Positions 18,162-26,740 of a DNA stretch of 64,000 bases are shown piece by piece; the stretch's first letter is position 1; the number at the start of each line of letters is the position of its first letter. Position numbers and translations under genes: made by a program. Source of the DNA: Lactonifactor sp. BIOML-A5 (lineage in GTDB: Bacteria > Bacillota > Clostridia > Lachnospirales > Lachnospiraceae); the NCBI RefSeq assembly GCF_009677585.1, contig NZ_WKYV01000023.1:4823-68822 (forward strand), in the 5' to 3' direction. The notes under the pieces are model-generated. The model was not told where the DNA came from. It was given only the letters and a program-made list of their open reading frames with translations, and searched no databases.

Positions 18162-18755
18162 ATGAAGGGTTATGAGGAATGTACAGATGAAGAGCTGATT
18201 ACCCTGCTCCGGGAGGGTAATCAGGAGATAGAGGATTATCTGATAGATAAATATAAGAGCCTGGTGCGGAAAAAAGCCCATGCTATGTTTCTCATGGGCG
18301 GTGAGACGGATGACCTGATACAGGAAGGGATGATCGGCCTTTTCAAAGCCGTCAGGGATTATCTTCCGGACAAAAATGCGTCGTTTGCCACATTTGCCAG
18401 TCTGTGCATAGACCGGCAGATTTATAATGCCATACAACTGTCCAATCGGCAGAAGCACAGGCCCTTGAATACCTATATTTCCCTGAGCAACGAGGAGGGG
18501 GAGCCTGCGCTGGAATCAGAAAATCTGTGGCAGCAGGATCCGGAGTCGATTGTAATTGCTAAGGAAAGCGCGGTAGGCATGCAGGAAAGAATCCGGAAAA
18601 GATTGAGTCCCTTTGAAAATAAAGTGCTTGACCTTTACCTGGAAGGGTATGGCTATCTGAAGATTGGGGAGATTTTAGGAAAACCCGGAAAATCCATTGA
18701 TAATGCCATTCAGAGGATACGCGGGAAAGTGAAAGAGGTTATGGAATTATTGTAA
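18162..18755 (+). CDS. sigH: RNA polymerase sigma-H factor
   Basis: A 197-residue sigma-70 family protein. Region 2 (YKSLVRKKAHAMFLMGGETDDLIQEGMIGLFKAVRDY, seen here in pieces around residues 29-68) and region 4 (about 140-195) are present; region 1 and a full region 3 are not. Size, sequence and position after rlmB match SigH/Spo0H, which in Bacillus and Clostridium drives early sporulation and stationary-phase genes. The usual intervening yacP gene is absent. GGGGAGG precedes the ATG. Confidence 0.88.
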   Translation: MKGYEECTDEELITLLREGNQEIEDYLIDKYKSLVRKKAHAMFLMGGETDDLIQEGMIGLFKAVRDYLPDKNASFATFASLCIDRQIYNAIQLSNRQKHRPLNTYISLSNEEGEPALESENLWQQDPESIVIAKESAVGMQERIRKRLSPFENKVLDLYLEGYGYLKIGEILGKPGKSIDNAIQRIRGKVKEVMELL

Positions 18756-18761
18756 GAGAGA

Positions 18762-18810
18762 CATCAAATTTCGGTGCTGTTTTCTGGGTAAAATAGTACT
18801 GAAATTTGAT
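18762..18810. repeat. inverted repeat downstream of sigH
   Basis: A 14-base arm (18762-18775) pairs with 18797-18810 with one G-T wobble, around a 21-base loop. There is no T run, so it is more likely an mRNA 3' end structure or a protein-binding dyad than a standard terminator. Confidence 0.5.
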
Positions 18811-18833
18811 GCGGAATATTGTTTGAAATGTCA

Positions 18834-18862
18834 ATTGTATTTTAGAATAACATTGGTATAAT
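18834..18862 (+). promoter_or_regulatory. promoter of the tetR-family gene
   Basis: TTGTAT (18834-18839), 17 bases, TATAAT (18857-18862). The predicted start point lies just before the palindrome at 18872. Confidence 0.65.
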
Positions 18863-18871
18863 GTAAGTATA

Positions 18872-18885
18872 TTGAACGTGTTCAA
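18872..18885. promoter_or_regulatory. TetR-type operator O1
   Basis: Perfect dyad TTGAACGTGTTCAA ten bases after the -10 box of the regulator gene, matching the two sites before the downstream carrier gene. It suggests autorepression. Confidence 0.75.
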
Positions 18886-18899
18886 GAAAGGAGAAGGTA

Positions 18900-19535
18900 G
18901 TGTCAAACCTGGAGAAAGAGACCTGCGATAAGATAGAAGCAGTAGCCCGTAATCTCTTTTATGAATTCGGCTACAAAAACACTACAATCCGTAAAATTGC
19001 CAAAGAAGCTGAGATAAGTGTAGGACTTGCCAACTATTATTTTGGATCCAAAGACGGGCTGTGTGCTAAGATTTATTCCAGTTTCAGAAAAGAGCTTTTA
19101 GAAATCATAAAAAGACGTTTTCCGGCCGGAGAGGATTATGATTTAGAGGCTTCCCACGTAATTATATTTGATGCTATGCTGCTGATGGAAAGTCAGCCCC
19201 TGCTAGACTTATACAATGGGATTTGTTATACCGAGGAGATGGCACAGTATATGTATGAAATGTCAGCTCACATCCTGAGAAATGTAAATATTGATGCGGG
19301 GTACCGATATCTGTTCAGTATAACAATACCAGCCCAGAAACCAAAACTGGTCAATGTGGACAGAGAAAAGCATAATGTTACGAAGAGAGATATTGTAAGA
19401 TTTTTTCTCAACAGTTACAGCCTTCAGTTTTTTGAGGATAAAGGCAGGCTGGATGAGCTGGTGGACATTACTCTGCAGCATTATAAAGAATGCGGCATAC
19501 ACCTGGAACCGGGATATAAAATTGTATATCGATAA
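18900..19535 (+). CDS. TetR family transcriptional regulator
   Basis: A 211-residue regulator with an N-terminal TetR helix-turn-helix (FGYKNTTIRKIAKEAEISVGLANYYFGSKDGL lies across residues 22-53) and a helical ligand domain. The start is GTG at 18900 behind AAAGGAGAAGG. The identical half-site TTGAAC occurs in palindromes before this gene and before the carrier gene, so it most likely represses both itself and the catabolic operon, with release by the substrate or a CoA thioester (inference). The ligand domain was not assigned to a known subfamily. Confidence 0.88.
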   Translation: MSNLEKETCDKIEAVARNLFYEFGYKNTTIRKIAKEAEISVGLANYYFGSKDGLCAKIYSSFRKELLEIIKRRFPAGEDYDLEASHVIIFDAMLLMESQPLLDLYNGICYTEEMAQYMYEMSAHILRNVNIDAGYRYLFSITIPAQKPKLVNVDREKHNVTKRDIVRFFLNSYSLQFFEDKGRLDELVDITLQHYKECGIHLEPGYKIVYR

Positions 19536-19574
19536 ATGTTCTGTGCTGATACAGGACATTTTTGAGACGCGTGA

Positions 19575-19614
19575 TTGAACGCGTTTAATAATACTGAAAA
19601 TTGAACGCGTTCAA
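19575..19614. promoter_or_regulatory. tandem TetR-type operators O2 and O3
   Basis: TTGAACGCGTTTAA (19575-19588) and perfect TTGAACGCGTTCAA (19601-19614) lie in the 99-base gap before the MFS gene, 26 bases apart. They share the half-site of O1. A weak promoter (TTGAGA at 19562 and TTAATA near 19585) is overlapped by O2. Confidence 0.78.
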
Positions 19615-19634
19615 GAAAGAAGGAGGTATATGGG

Positions 19635-21056
19635 ATGAATCAGGAAAAAAGAAGAAAGCGGGCGCTGATTACGTTCGGAATTGGGGAAGGCGCCTATCAG
19701 TTTATGTATGATTTCTTTAAAGATTTCCAGAACTTTTTTTTGACGAACATAGCTAATATGAATCCTGTAATGACAGGGACTATTATCTCGGCTATGAATA
19801 TTTTTAAAGTCTTTTTCTCACCGGTTACGGGAATAATTATCGACAGTAATCCTTTCAAAAGCAAAGATAAATTTCTGCCCTGGATACGTTACATGCCCTT
19901 TGCTCTTACCGCTTTTTTTATGGCAATGGCAGGCTCAGCATGGGCAAAGCTGCCTACGCCTGTCACGGTACTCTTTTTTGTATCGGCGTATATCTTTAAC
20001 ACACTGCTGTTCAACGGTTATAAAGGCGCAATACCCACTCTGGCAAAAAATGAAAATGAAGTATCCGTAGTCTCAACCTCCAGTAATCTGTTCAAAGAAG
20101 TCTGCCGGTTCTTGGTAGGGGTAGCCGGTCCTCTCCTGATTGTAAAGCTTTCTGCAACGGGAAAAGCAGAAGATGCACAGGGGTTTTTCTTTACATTGTT
20201 GATTTTCTGCAGTATTACTATAATTTTGTACCTTACCGTAGCTTTTGAGTATAAAAATGCAACGGCAGGGGAACTAAAAGAAACGGTAAAAGCGATAAAG
20301 CGTCAGGGAAAAAAGGGAGGCGCTAATGTATCAGCCATGTTCCGGCAGATTGTTTCCAATAAACCTCTGCTGATTGTATTTCTAACCTGCTCTTTTGCTA
20401 TTGTAAGATATTTTGTTGCAGCTCCCATGGCACCTTATTTTTTCAAGTATGTAATAGGAGATGTGACTTTGATGGCATGGTATAAAGCGGCAACCCAGAT
20501 AGTGGCAATTGTGGCAACCTTTCTGGCACCGTTCATACTAAAATATGTGATTAAGGATATTAAGAAACTTTATATTATTATTCTCATTGCAATTACAGGT
20601 GCGCACCTGGGATTGGCAGTCACAGGCAGCAGTCTTTGGGGATTTAACATTCTTATGACTATTGCCCAGTTTTTCTACTCACTGAAAGGGGTATACGATA
20701 TCGTGCTGTTTGCGGCTGCGATTGACTATGCAGTGTGGAAAAACATTAAAAAGGGAGGAACAGAGACCGTTGCCCAAGGCACTGCAATGTCATTTTATTT
20801 CATGGCAATCACCATTTCTCAGGTAATCGGTGTAAGCATATTGAACTGGGGACTGGTGCAGGCCGGATATCAGGGAGCAGAGACCGTGGCGAATCCTGCC
20901 TTAGCTTCCAACCTGATGTATGTAGTTACATATTTGCCGGCTGCAGCCTGTGTGATAGCTTTGATTATTTTCCTGTTTTTTAAACTGGACCAGAATAAAC
21001 TGAGCGAGATGCGAAAAGAGATTGCTGAGTACAATGAGCTTCAAAAAAAATTATAA
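19635..21056 (+). CDS. MFS_2/GPH-type carrier
   Basis: A 473-residue membrane carrier with about twelve hydrophobic segments, of the GPH (MFS_2) cation symporter type, whose characterised members move sugars or glucuronides with Na+ or H+. The N-terminus AYQFMYDFFKDFQNFFLTNIA and the loop DSNPFKSKDKFLPWIRYMP, with its conserved basic and aspartate residues, fit the family. GGAGG precedes the ATG. It is the first gene after the paired operators, so it probably imports the substrate of the enzymes that follow. A carboxylate is more likely than a sugar given the downstream enzymes (inference). Confidence 0.8.
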   Translation: MNQEKRRKRALITFGIGEGAYQFMYDFFKDFQNFFLTNIANMNPVMTGTIISAMNIFKVFFSPVTGIIIDSNPFKSKDKFLPWIRYMPFALTAFFMAMAGSAWAKLPTPVTVLFFVSAYIFNTLLFNGYKGAIPTLAKNENEVSVVSTSSNLFKEVCRFLVGVAGPLLIVKLSATGKAEDAQGFFFTLLIFCSITIILYLTVAFEYKNATAGELKETVKAIKRQGKKGGANVSAMFRQIVSNKPLLIVFLTCSFAIVRYFVAAPMAPYFFKYVIGDVTLMAWYKAATQIVAIVATFLAPFILKYVIKDIKKLYIIILIAITGAHLGLAVTGSSLWGFNILMTIAQFFYSLKGVYDIVLFAAAIDYAVWKNIKKGGTETVAQGTAMSFYFMAITISQVIGVSILNWGLVQAGYQGAETVANPALASNLMYVVTYLPAAACVIALIIFLFFKLDQNKLSEMRKEIAEYNELQKKL

Positions 21057-21074
21057 GATAAAGGAGGTTGTTTC

Positions 21075-22019
21075 ATGAAGATTGCAATTATCGGAGCGGG
21101 TGCCATGGGGAGCACCGTGGGAGGACACCTGTCCAGGACGGGTGCGGAGATTTACTTTGTAGACCCATTTCAGGAGCATGTGGATGCCATCAATGAAAAA
21201 GGGCTGATTTATGAAGTGAACGGAACAGAGTATACGGCCAAAATCAAGGCATATACATCTGCCGATCAGCTGGGGGAAAAAATGGATGCCATGATTTTCC
21301 TGGTAAAAGGCCTGTACACCAAAGGGGCTGCTCTGGGAGCAAAATGTCTGGCGTATGAGCGTACCGTAATCCTTACAGTGCAGAACGGGATGGGGAACGT
21401 AGAGATTTTGTCAGAAGTGTTTGGGGGAGACAAAATCATGAGTGGTCTGATTGAATTCGGTGGGAAGATGGTGGAGCCCGGGCATGTGAGTGCTCTTATC
21501 AGCCCTACCTCCCGGGTGATGATCGGTGCGGCCAATCGGAAGATTACTCCGGAGATGAAAGAATTCGCTGAATATTTTGTGAAAGCCGGTTTCCAATTTT
21601 CTCTGGAAGCGGATATTGCCCCTTTATTGTGGTATAAAATGACAAAGAATTGTTCCGGTAATCCGGTCTGCGGAATCGTGAGACTTCCTCTCGGCCCTTA
21701 TCATGCAGCCGAAGAAGGAAGCGATATTGCAGACAAGGTGGCAGATGAAGTGCGCAGCGTTGCTGCGGCTATGGGGATTCAAGTACCACCCGAGCCGGTG
21801 AAAAAAGGAGGACAGAAAGGAATCTCTCCGGAAAGTCCCATGTATAACCACCTTCCCTCAACAGCACAGGATATGTACCGTAAGAAAAAAACAGAGATAG
21901 ACTTTCTCAATGGTGCCGTAGTCCGGTACGGTGAGAAGTATCAGGTGCCTACACCATATAACAGGTTAATAACGGATTTGGTAAAAATTATAGAGAATAA
22001 CTATGATAACCAGTTTTAA
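21075..22019 (+). CDS. Ketopantoate reductase (PanE/ApbA) family oxidoreductase
   Basis: A 314-residue NAD(P)-dependent oxidoreductase. The Rossmann motif GAGAMGSTVGGHL (7-19) and the C-terminal ApbA_C domain, with the catalytic-type lysine in WYKMTKNCSGNPVCGI (near 190-205), are present. Authentic PanE reduces ketopantoate to pantoate, but family members also act on other 2-oxo or 2-hydroxy acids. Placement in an operon with a 2-oxoacid oxidoreductase suggests it interconverts a 2-hydroxyacid substrate and the 2-oxoacid used by that complex rather than serving pantothenate synthesis. AAAGGAGG precedes the ATG. Confidence 0.85.
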   Translation: MKIAIIGAGAMGSTVGGHLSRTGAEIYFVDPFQEHVDAINEKGLIYEVNGTEYTAKIKAYTSADQLGEKMDAMIFLVKGLYTKGAALGAKCLAYERTVILTVQNGMGNVEILSEVFGGDKIMSGLIEFGGKMVEPGHVSALISPTSRVMIGAANRKITPEMKEFAEYFVKAGFQFSLEADIAPLLWYKMTKNCSGNPVCGIVRLPLGPYHAAEEGSDIADKVADEVRSVAAAMGIQVPPEPVKKGGQKGISPESPMYNHLPSTAQDMYRKKKTEIDFLNGAVVRYGEKYQVPTPYNRLITDLVKIIENNYDNQF

Positions 22020-22037
22020 ATGAGAGGAGGGATATCA

Positions 22038-22244
22038 TTGAGTAAAAAAGCAATCATGAATGGGGAATGGTGTAAATCCTGTCAGTATTGTGTAAAGGCA
22101 TGCCCACAGAATGCAATTTCCAGGGGAAACGTGCTGAACAAGGCAGGGTATGAGGTTGTTGTGCTGGATTCAGAGGCGTGCGTGGGCTGCGGAATATGCT
22201 ATACGGTCTGTCCGGATTATGTATACACCATTGCAGAGGAATAG
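22038..22244 (+). CDS. 2-oxoacid:ferredoxin oxidoreductase, delta (ferredoxin-like) subunit
   Basis: A 68-residue protein with two 4Fe-4S motifs, CKSCQYCVKACP and CVGCGICYTVCP, that passes electrons from the catalytic subunits to ferredoxin. The start is placed at TTG 22038, eight bases after GAGGAGG; the ATG at 22020 lies before that site. It is the first of four adjacent subunit genes in the order delta, alpha, beta, gamma. The order and small size match KorD/VorC-type subunits. Confidence 0.9.
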   Translation: MSKKAIMNGEWCKSCQYCVKACPQNAISRGNVLNKAGYEVVVLDSEACVGCGICYTVCPDYVYTIAEE

Positions 22245-22259
22245 GAGGGAGAATCAATT

Positions 22260-23318
22260 ATGGCAAAAGAATTAATGAAGGGAAATGTTGCTGCCGCAGA
22301 GGCAGCCATACGGGCAGGAATGGATTTCTTTGCGGGATATCCCATTACCCCCTCTACGGAGGTTCTGGAACATCTTGCGCTGCGCATGCCCCAGGAAAAC
22401 CGGGAGATGATTCAGGGAGAAAATGAGATTGCTTCTATGAACATGGTTATAGGGGCTGCCGCCTGCGGTGCCAGAGCTATGACTGCATCCTCAGGACCGG
22501 GGATCAGCCTGAAGGCAGAAGCGTTCTCCTATGCGGCGAGAAGTGAACTTCCCTATGTCTGCCTGAATGTGCAGAGATGGGGCGTGGGACTTGGAAGGCT
22601 GGACAGCGGCCAGTCAGATTATATGCGTGAGACGAAAGGGGGAGGACATGGGGACTATCACCATATTGTTTATTCTCCCAGTACGATTCAGGAGCTGGTA
22701 GACGATATCTACGAGGCCTGGGATGTGTCAGAAAAATACAGGTGCGGAGTTGTAGTTCTCTCAGAGGGCTTTCTGGGTCAGATGATGGAGTCAGTTGAAA
22801 TACCTCCCTATAAAAAAAGAGAGAAACCTTTGGGTTGGGGGATTGACGGCAGCGGAAAAGTAGGTACGAGGCAGTCCCCGGATACGAATACCCTGGTCGC
22901 CAGACTGAGGGAGCGAACTGCTTTGATTCAGAGTGAGATGCAGAGATATGAAAATTACCAGGTAGAGGATGCAGAGTATGTATTGGTTGCTTTCGGACTG
23001 CCTGCCAGGGTCTGCAGAGATGCTGTAGATGTACTGAGAGCCAGAGGAGAGAAAGCCGGCTTGATCCGTCCCCGGCTGGTATGGCCTTATCCGGTACAGG
23101 CATTTAAAGAAGTAAACCCTCAGGTTAAAGGGTTTATCAGCATTGAATCCAACGATCTGGGACAGATGGTGGAGGATGTGGCACTTGCCTCCAGGGTAAC
23201 CTCCGATAAGAGAGTGCCCGTTTACTGTTATGCCCACAGTATGGGAACCCCTGGAGTAAAGATGGTAATGGAAAAATATATGGAAGTTAAAAATGGTTCC
23301 ATAAAGGAGGTGTTCTAG
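22260..23318 (+). CDS. 2-oxoacid:ferredoxin oxidoreductase, alpha subunit
   Basis: A 352-residue subunit containing the pyrimidine-binding part of the TPP fold. The N-terminus MKGNVAAAEAAIRAGMDFFAGYPITPSTE (in pieces, residues 5-33) is the hallmark of Kor/Vor alpha chains; the C-terminal domain II follows from about 235. The complex decarboxylates a 2-oxoacid to an acyl-CoA and reduces ferredoxin in the cytosol. Which 2-oxoacid is used (2-oxoglutarate, branched-chain or aryl) cannot be read reliably from the sequence. A GGAGGGAG site precedes the ATG, and the stop directly abuts the beta start. Confidence 0.9.
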   Translation: MAKELMKGNVAAAEAAIRAGMDFFAGYPITPSTEVLEHLALRMPQENREMIQGENEIASMNMVIGAAACGARAMTASSGPGISLKAEAFSYAARSELPYVCLNVQRWGVGLGRLDSGQSDYMRETKGGGHGDYHHIVYSPSTIQELVDDIYEAWDVSEKYRCGVVVLSEGFLGQMMESVEIPPYKKREKPLGWGIDGSGKVGTRQSPDTNTLVARLRERTALIQSEMQRYENYQVEDAEYVLVAFGLPARVCRDAVDVLRARGEKAGLIRPRLVWPYPVQAFKEVNPQVKGFISIESNDLGQMVEDVALASRVTSDKRVPVYCYAHSMGTPGVKMVMEKYMEVKNGSIKEVF

Positions 23319-24059
23319 ATGAATGTAATAAAGCAGGCGCCTGAGATAATATATAAAAGTAATCAGTTTTGTGCGGGGTGTGGTCATGGCATTGCATACA
23401 GGCTCATTCAGGAAGCGGTAGAGGAGCTGGGGTATAAAGACAACCATATTACGGTTCTGGGAGTGGGATGCTCCTGCAATCTGAACACTCTTACCGCCGG
23501 TGATAAGTTCCAGTGTGCTCACGGCAGAGCGGCGGCTGTGGCTACCGGTATGAAGCATACGAAAAAGGATACCTTGATTTTTACATATCAAGGTGACGGA
23601 GATGCCGGAGTTATCGGAATCGCCGAGACGCTGAACGCAGCATACAGAAATGAGAAAATCACAGTATTTACGGTAAATAATTCTAATTTTGGTATGACGG
23701 GAGGACAGATGAGCTGGACGACTCTGTCGGATCAGATAACCACCACGACGCCTCTGGGGCGTGACTGTGAGCTGAAGGGATACCCCTTCCATCTGCCGGA
23801 AATGATAGCCAGTCAGTTTACTCATGTGGCTTATGTTGCGAGAGGTGCGGTAAATGATGCAAAAAATATCAGGCAGCTGAAAAAGATGATAAAGAATGGT
23901 CTAGAGGCCCAGGTAAAAGGAGAAGGCTATTCCCTGATAGAGGTTCTGGCACCTTGTCCTACAAACTGGAATATGACTCCGCTGAAATCACTGGAATGGC
24001 TGGAAGAGAATATGCTGAAAGAATATCCCATTGGTGAATTTAAGAAGAGAGGGGTGTAA
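23319..24059 (+). CDS. 2-oxoacid:ferredoxin oxidoreductase, beta (TPP) subunit
   Basis: A 246-residue subunit with the TPP/Mg motif: GDGDAGVIGIAETLNAAYRN (about residues 91-110) followed by NNSNFGMTGGQMS. Cysteines in FCAGCGHG (about 18-24) and GVGCSCN bind part of the iron-sulfur or cofactor environment. The ATG follows the alpha stop with no gap and has AAGGAGG upstream. The GQMSWTT segment typical of Kor/Vor beta chains is present. Confidence 0.92.
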   Translation: MNVIKQAPEIIYKSNQFCAGCGHGIAYRLIQEAVEELGYKDNHITVLGVGCSCNLNTLTAGDKFQCAHGRAAAVATGMKHTKKDTLIFTYQGDGDAGVIGIAETLNAAYRNEKITVFTVNNSNFGMTGGQMSWTTLSDQITTTTPLGRDCELKGYPFHLPEMIASQFTHVAYVARGAVNDAKNIRQLKKMIKNGLEAQVKGEGYSLIEVLAPCPTNWNMTPLKSLEWLEENMLKEYPIGEFKKRGV

Positions 24060-24063
24060 TGGA

Positions 24064-24609
24064 ATGAAAGAAATTATTTTTGCCGGATTTGGAGGCCAGG
24101 GTGTACTTACCGGCGGTCTGATCATTGCTTATATGGCTGCCCAGAAGGAACTGAATGCTGTATGGATGCCTGCTTACGGACCGACCATGAGAGGCGGAAA
24201 GGCAAACTGCGTGGTAAAATTTGGAGAAACAGAACAGGAAAAGGTTGGGAGCCCCATCATGGAGGACGCGGACATTCTAATTGCCATGAATGAACCTTCT
24301 CTGGATTACCTGCAATTCTGCAAACCGGATGCCACTGTATTTGTCAACTCCAATGCCGTGCGTCAGGATTACAGCTATCCTGAAGGGATAACAGTCATTC
24401 CTGTTGACTGTGTCCATCTGGCCCAAGAGGCAGAAAACATGAAGGGGCAGAATCTTGTCATGGCGGGAGCAGTGATTAAAAAATGCGGTCTGTTTGATTT
24501 GGATTATGCCACAGCTGCCATGTGCAGGTTTTTTGAAAACAAAGGTAAAGGTAAATATAACGACAAAAATGTGAAAGCAATAGAATACGGGTACCAGGCA
24601 GTTTCATAA
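24064..24609 (+). CDS. 2-oxoacid:ferredoxin oxidoreductase, gamma subunit
   Basis: A 181-residue subunit with the family N-terminus FAGFGGQGVLTGG (5-17) and YGPTMRGGKANC (about 39-50). It helps hold CoA and completes the four-subunit enzyme. The start at ATG 24064 is supported by GAGAGGGG just upstream and by homology of the N-terminus; a longer frame from 24031 would overlap the beta subunit. It is followed after 13 bases by the acyl-CoA synthetase gene. Confidence 0.9.
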   Translation: MKEIIFAGFGGQGVLTGGLIIAYMAAQKELNAVWMPAYGPTMRGGKANCVVKFGETEQEKVGSPIMEDADILIAMNEPSLDYLQFCKPDATVFVNSNAVRQDYSYPEGITVIPVDCVHLAQEAENMKGQNLVMAGAVIKKCGLFDLDYATAAMCRFFENKGKGKYNDKNVKAIEYGYQAVS

Positions 24610-24622
24610 GAAGGAGGGCGCA

Positions 24623-26740
24623 ATGACAGATATTGAACGCTTAATGAATCCCCGGTCCATGGCAGTGATCGGCGTAACGGACAAGGAAGGCTCCTTTGGT
24701 CAGAGGAGCGGCGCCAATGCCTTAAAAAGCCATATTCGGGACAGAGTATATTTTGTTCATCCCAGGCGGGAGAGCTGTATGGGAAAGAAATGTTATAAAG
24801 ACTTGAAAGAACTGCCTGAGGTTGTTGACTGCATACTGATCTGTACCCCGGCATCCACAGTCAATTCCATTCTCAGAGAGGCAGGGGAGCTTGGAGTAAA
24901 AGGGGCAGTGGTATACGCCAGCGGATTCTCCGAGGATCATACCCCGGAAGGGATTGCCATGGAGAAGGAAATGGAAGACATTGCCCGGACCTATGATATG
25001 AAAGTGGTAGGCCCTAACTGTCTGGGAATTATAAACAATGTAAATAAAATAATGATGTGGGGACTGGGAGCTTTGATTGATCTGGATACCAGGCCGACCG
25101 GGATTGGGATCATCGCCCAGAGCGGATTCATTGCCGCTAATATTGTACAGCTGGAACAGTTTAATATTTCATATGCGGTGTCAACAGGCAACGGCAACTG
25201 CTTTACCCTGGATGAGTGTCTGGAATATCTGGTAGACAACGACAATGTTAAAGTATGTGCTCTTTATCTGGAAGGAATTAAGGATGCGTCTACGTTTTGC
25301 AGGGCCCTTGAAAAGGCAGCGAAAAAAAGAAAACCGGTGATTGTATTGAAGTCAGGTGTATCTGAGAAAGGGGCAAAAAGCGCTGCATCCCACACCGGCA
25401 ATCTGGCAGGAAGTGCGGGGACTTACCGGGCAGTTTTCAAAAAGTACGGGGTTGTAACGGTAGACAGTCTGGAGGAACTTTTGTGTACAGCCCAGATGTA
25501 CAGTGTGCTGAATGGGCGGCTGCCCAAGGTGAATGGATTTGCCGGTATTAATTTCTCTGGGGGAGAGAATACCATATGTGCAGATCTGTGTGAAAAATAC
25601 CATGTAAAACTTCCAGACTTGGAAGAGAGTACACTAAAAGAGATAAGAAACTATATCCCTCCCTTCGCGGCAGCCAAAAATCCTTTGGATGGGACCACAT
25701 CCCTTTTCACGGATCGGGAAAAAGTTTATAATGTGATAAAGGCTATGGGAGAAGATCCGGAAGTTGGAGGCGTACTGGTAGGAATGAATGTAGCAGGGCC
25801 CGGGGGGGTGCCTCAAAAAGAGATAACCAGTATGGAAGCTATGATTCAGATCTCAGAGATGGAGAACGCACCGGCCTTGTTTGCAGTACCTTCCTATGAG
25901 GGTGACAGAGATAAGGCATGGAGGCAAAAATTAGAGTCCCATGGGATCCCGGTGATGAGCAGTGCGGAGACGGCCTACAAGGCTCTGGGCAAACTGGGAG
26001 AGTTTGTAGAATTTCAATGGGAGAAATCCACCCTGGCAATATCGGCGCCGGACAAAGCGCCGTCCGGAGAAAAAAGTGCCATGACAGAATGGGACAGCAA
26101 ACTGGAGATCCAAAGACTGGGGATCCCCATTCCAGCGCAGGGCATAGCCGCCGTTCGGGAAGACGTACCCAAGGTGGTCGGGAGAATGAAGTTCCCGGTG
26201 GCAATGAAGGTGAATTCTCCGGATATTCTGCATAAAACAGACGCAGGAGGCGTAAGGCTGAATGTCAAAAGCAGTGAGGAGGCAATGGAGGCCTTTGATT
26301 CTATTTTGGCAAACTGCCGCAGGTATATGCCGGATGCAAGACTGGACGGGATTATCATCCAGGAAATGGCATCTCCTGGTCTTGAGATGATTATTGGAGT
26401 AACAAATGATCCGCAGTTCGGACCTGTATTACTGGCAGGACTTGGTGGGATCTTTGTGGAGATATTTAAAGATGTGGCACTTTGTCCCTGTCCGGTAAAT
26501 ACTTATGAAGCCCTGGAGATGCTCAGGCAGCTTAAGGCATACAAAATGCTGGAAGGATACAGGGGAAGCCGTCCCTGTGACTTGAAAGCTTTGACAGACA
26601 TTATGGTAAAGGTTTCACAGTACGCGCTGGAGCATAAAAATACCATTGCAGAGATGGATCTGAATCCTGTATTTGTATACGAGGAAGGTATGGGGGCTAT
26701 AGCTATAGATGCGTTGATCGTTGCCTATGGTGATAGGTAA
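24623..26740 (+). CDS. ADP-forming acyl-CoA synthetase, fused alpha-beta
   Basis: A 705-residue NDP-forming synthetase that converts acyl-CoA, ADP and phosphate to acid, CoA and ATP. A CoA-binding Rossmann domain comes first (PRSMAVIGVTDKEGSFG, 9-25), then succinyl-CoA ligase-like domains with the phosphohistidine candidate in ASHTGNLAGS (His near 257). A C-terminal ATP-grasp domain starts at about 490 (FPVAMKVNSPDILHKTDAGGV). AAGGAGG precedes the ATG. With the oxidoreductase it forms a substrate-level phosphorylation route: 2-oxoacid to acyl-CoA to acid plus ATP. The acyl group is unknown. Confidence 0.92.
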   Translation: MTDIERLMNPRSMAVIGVTDKEGSFGQRSGANALKSHIRDRVYFVHPRRESCMGKKCYKDLKELPEVVDCILICTPASTVNSILREAGELGVKGAVVYASGFSEDHTPEGIAMEKEMEDIARTYDMKVVGPNCLGIINNVNKIMMWGLGALIDLDTRPTGIGIIAQSGFIAANIVQLEQFNISYAVSTGNGNCFTLDECLEYLVDNDNVKVCALYLEGIKDASTFCRALEKAAKKRKPVIVLKSGVSEKGAKSAASHTGNLAGSAGTYRAVFKKYGVVTVDSLEELLCTAQMYSVLNGRLPKVNGFAGINFSGGENTICADLCEKYHVKLPDLEESTLKEIRNYIPPFAAAKNPLDGTTSLFTDREKVYNVIKAMGEDPEVGGVLVGMNVAGPGGVPQKEITSMEAMIQISEMENAPALFAVPSYEGDRDKAWRQKLESHGIPVMSSAETAYKALGKLGEFVEFQWEKSTLAISAPDKAPSGEKSAMTEWDSKLEIQRLGIPIPAQGIAAVREDVPKVVGRMKFPVAMKVNSPDILHKTDAGGVRLNVKSSEEAMEAFDSILANCRRYMPDARLDGIIIQEMASPGLEMIIGVTNDPQFGPVLLAGLGGIFVEIFKDVALCPCPVNTYEALEMLRQLKAYKMLEGYRGSRPCDLKALTDIMVKVSQYALEHKNTIAEMDLNPVFVYEEGMGAIAIDALIVAYGDR

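Noticed and set aside
22791..23825. 344-codon open frame on the minus strand
   Set aside because: Antisense to the alpha and beta subunit genes of the oxidoreductase, without a start site or recognisable domain.
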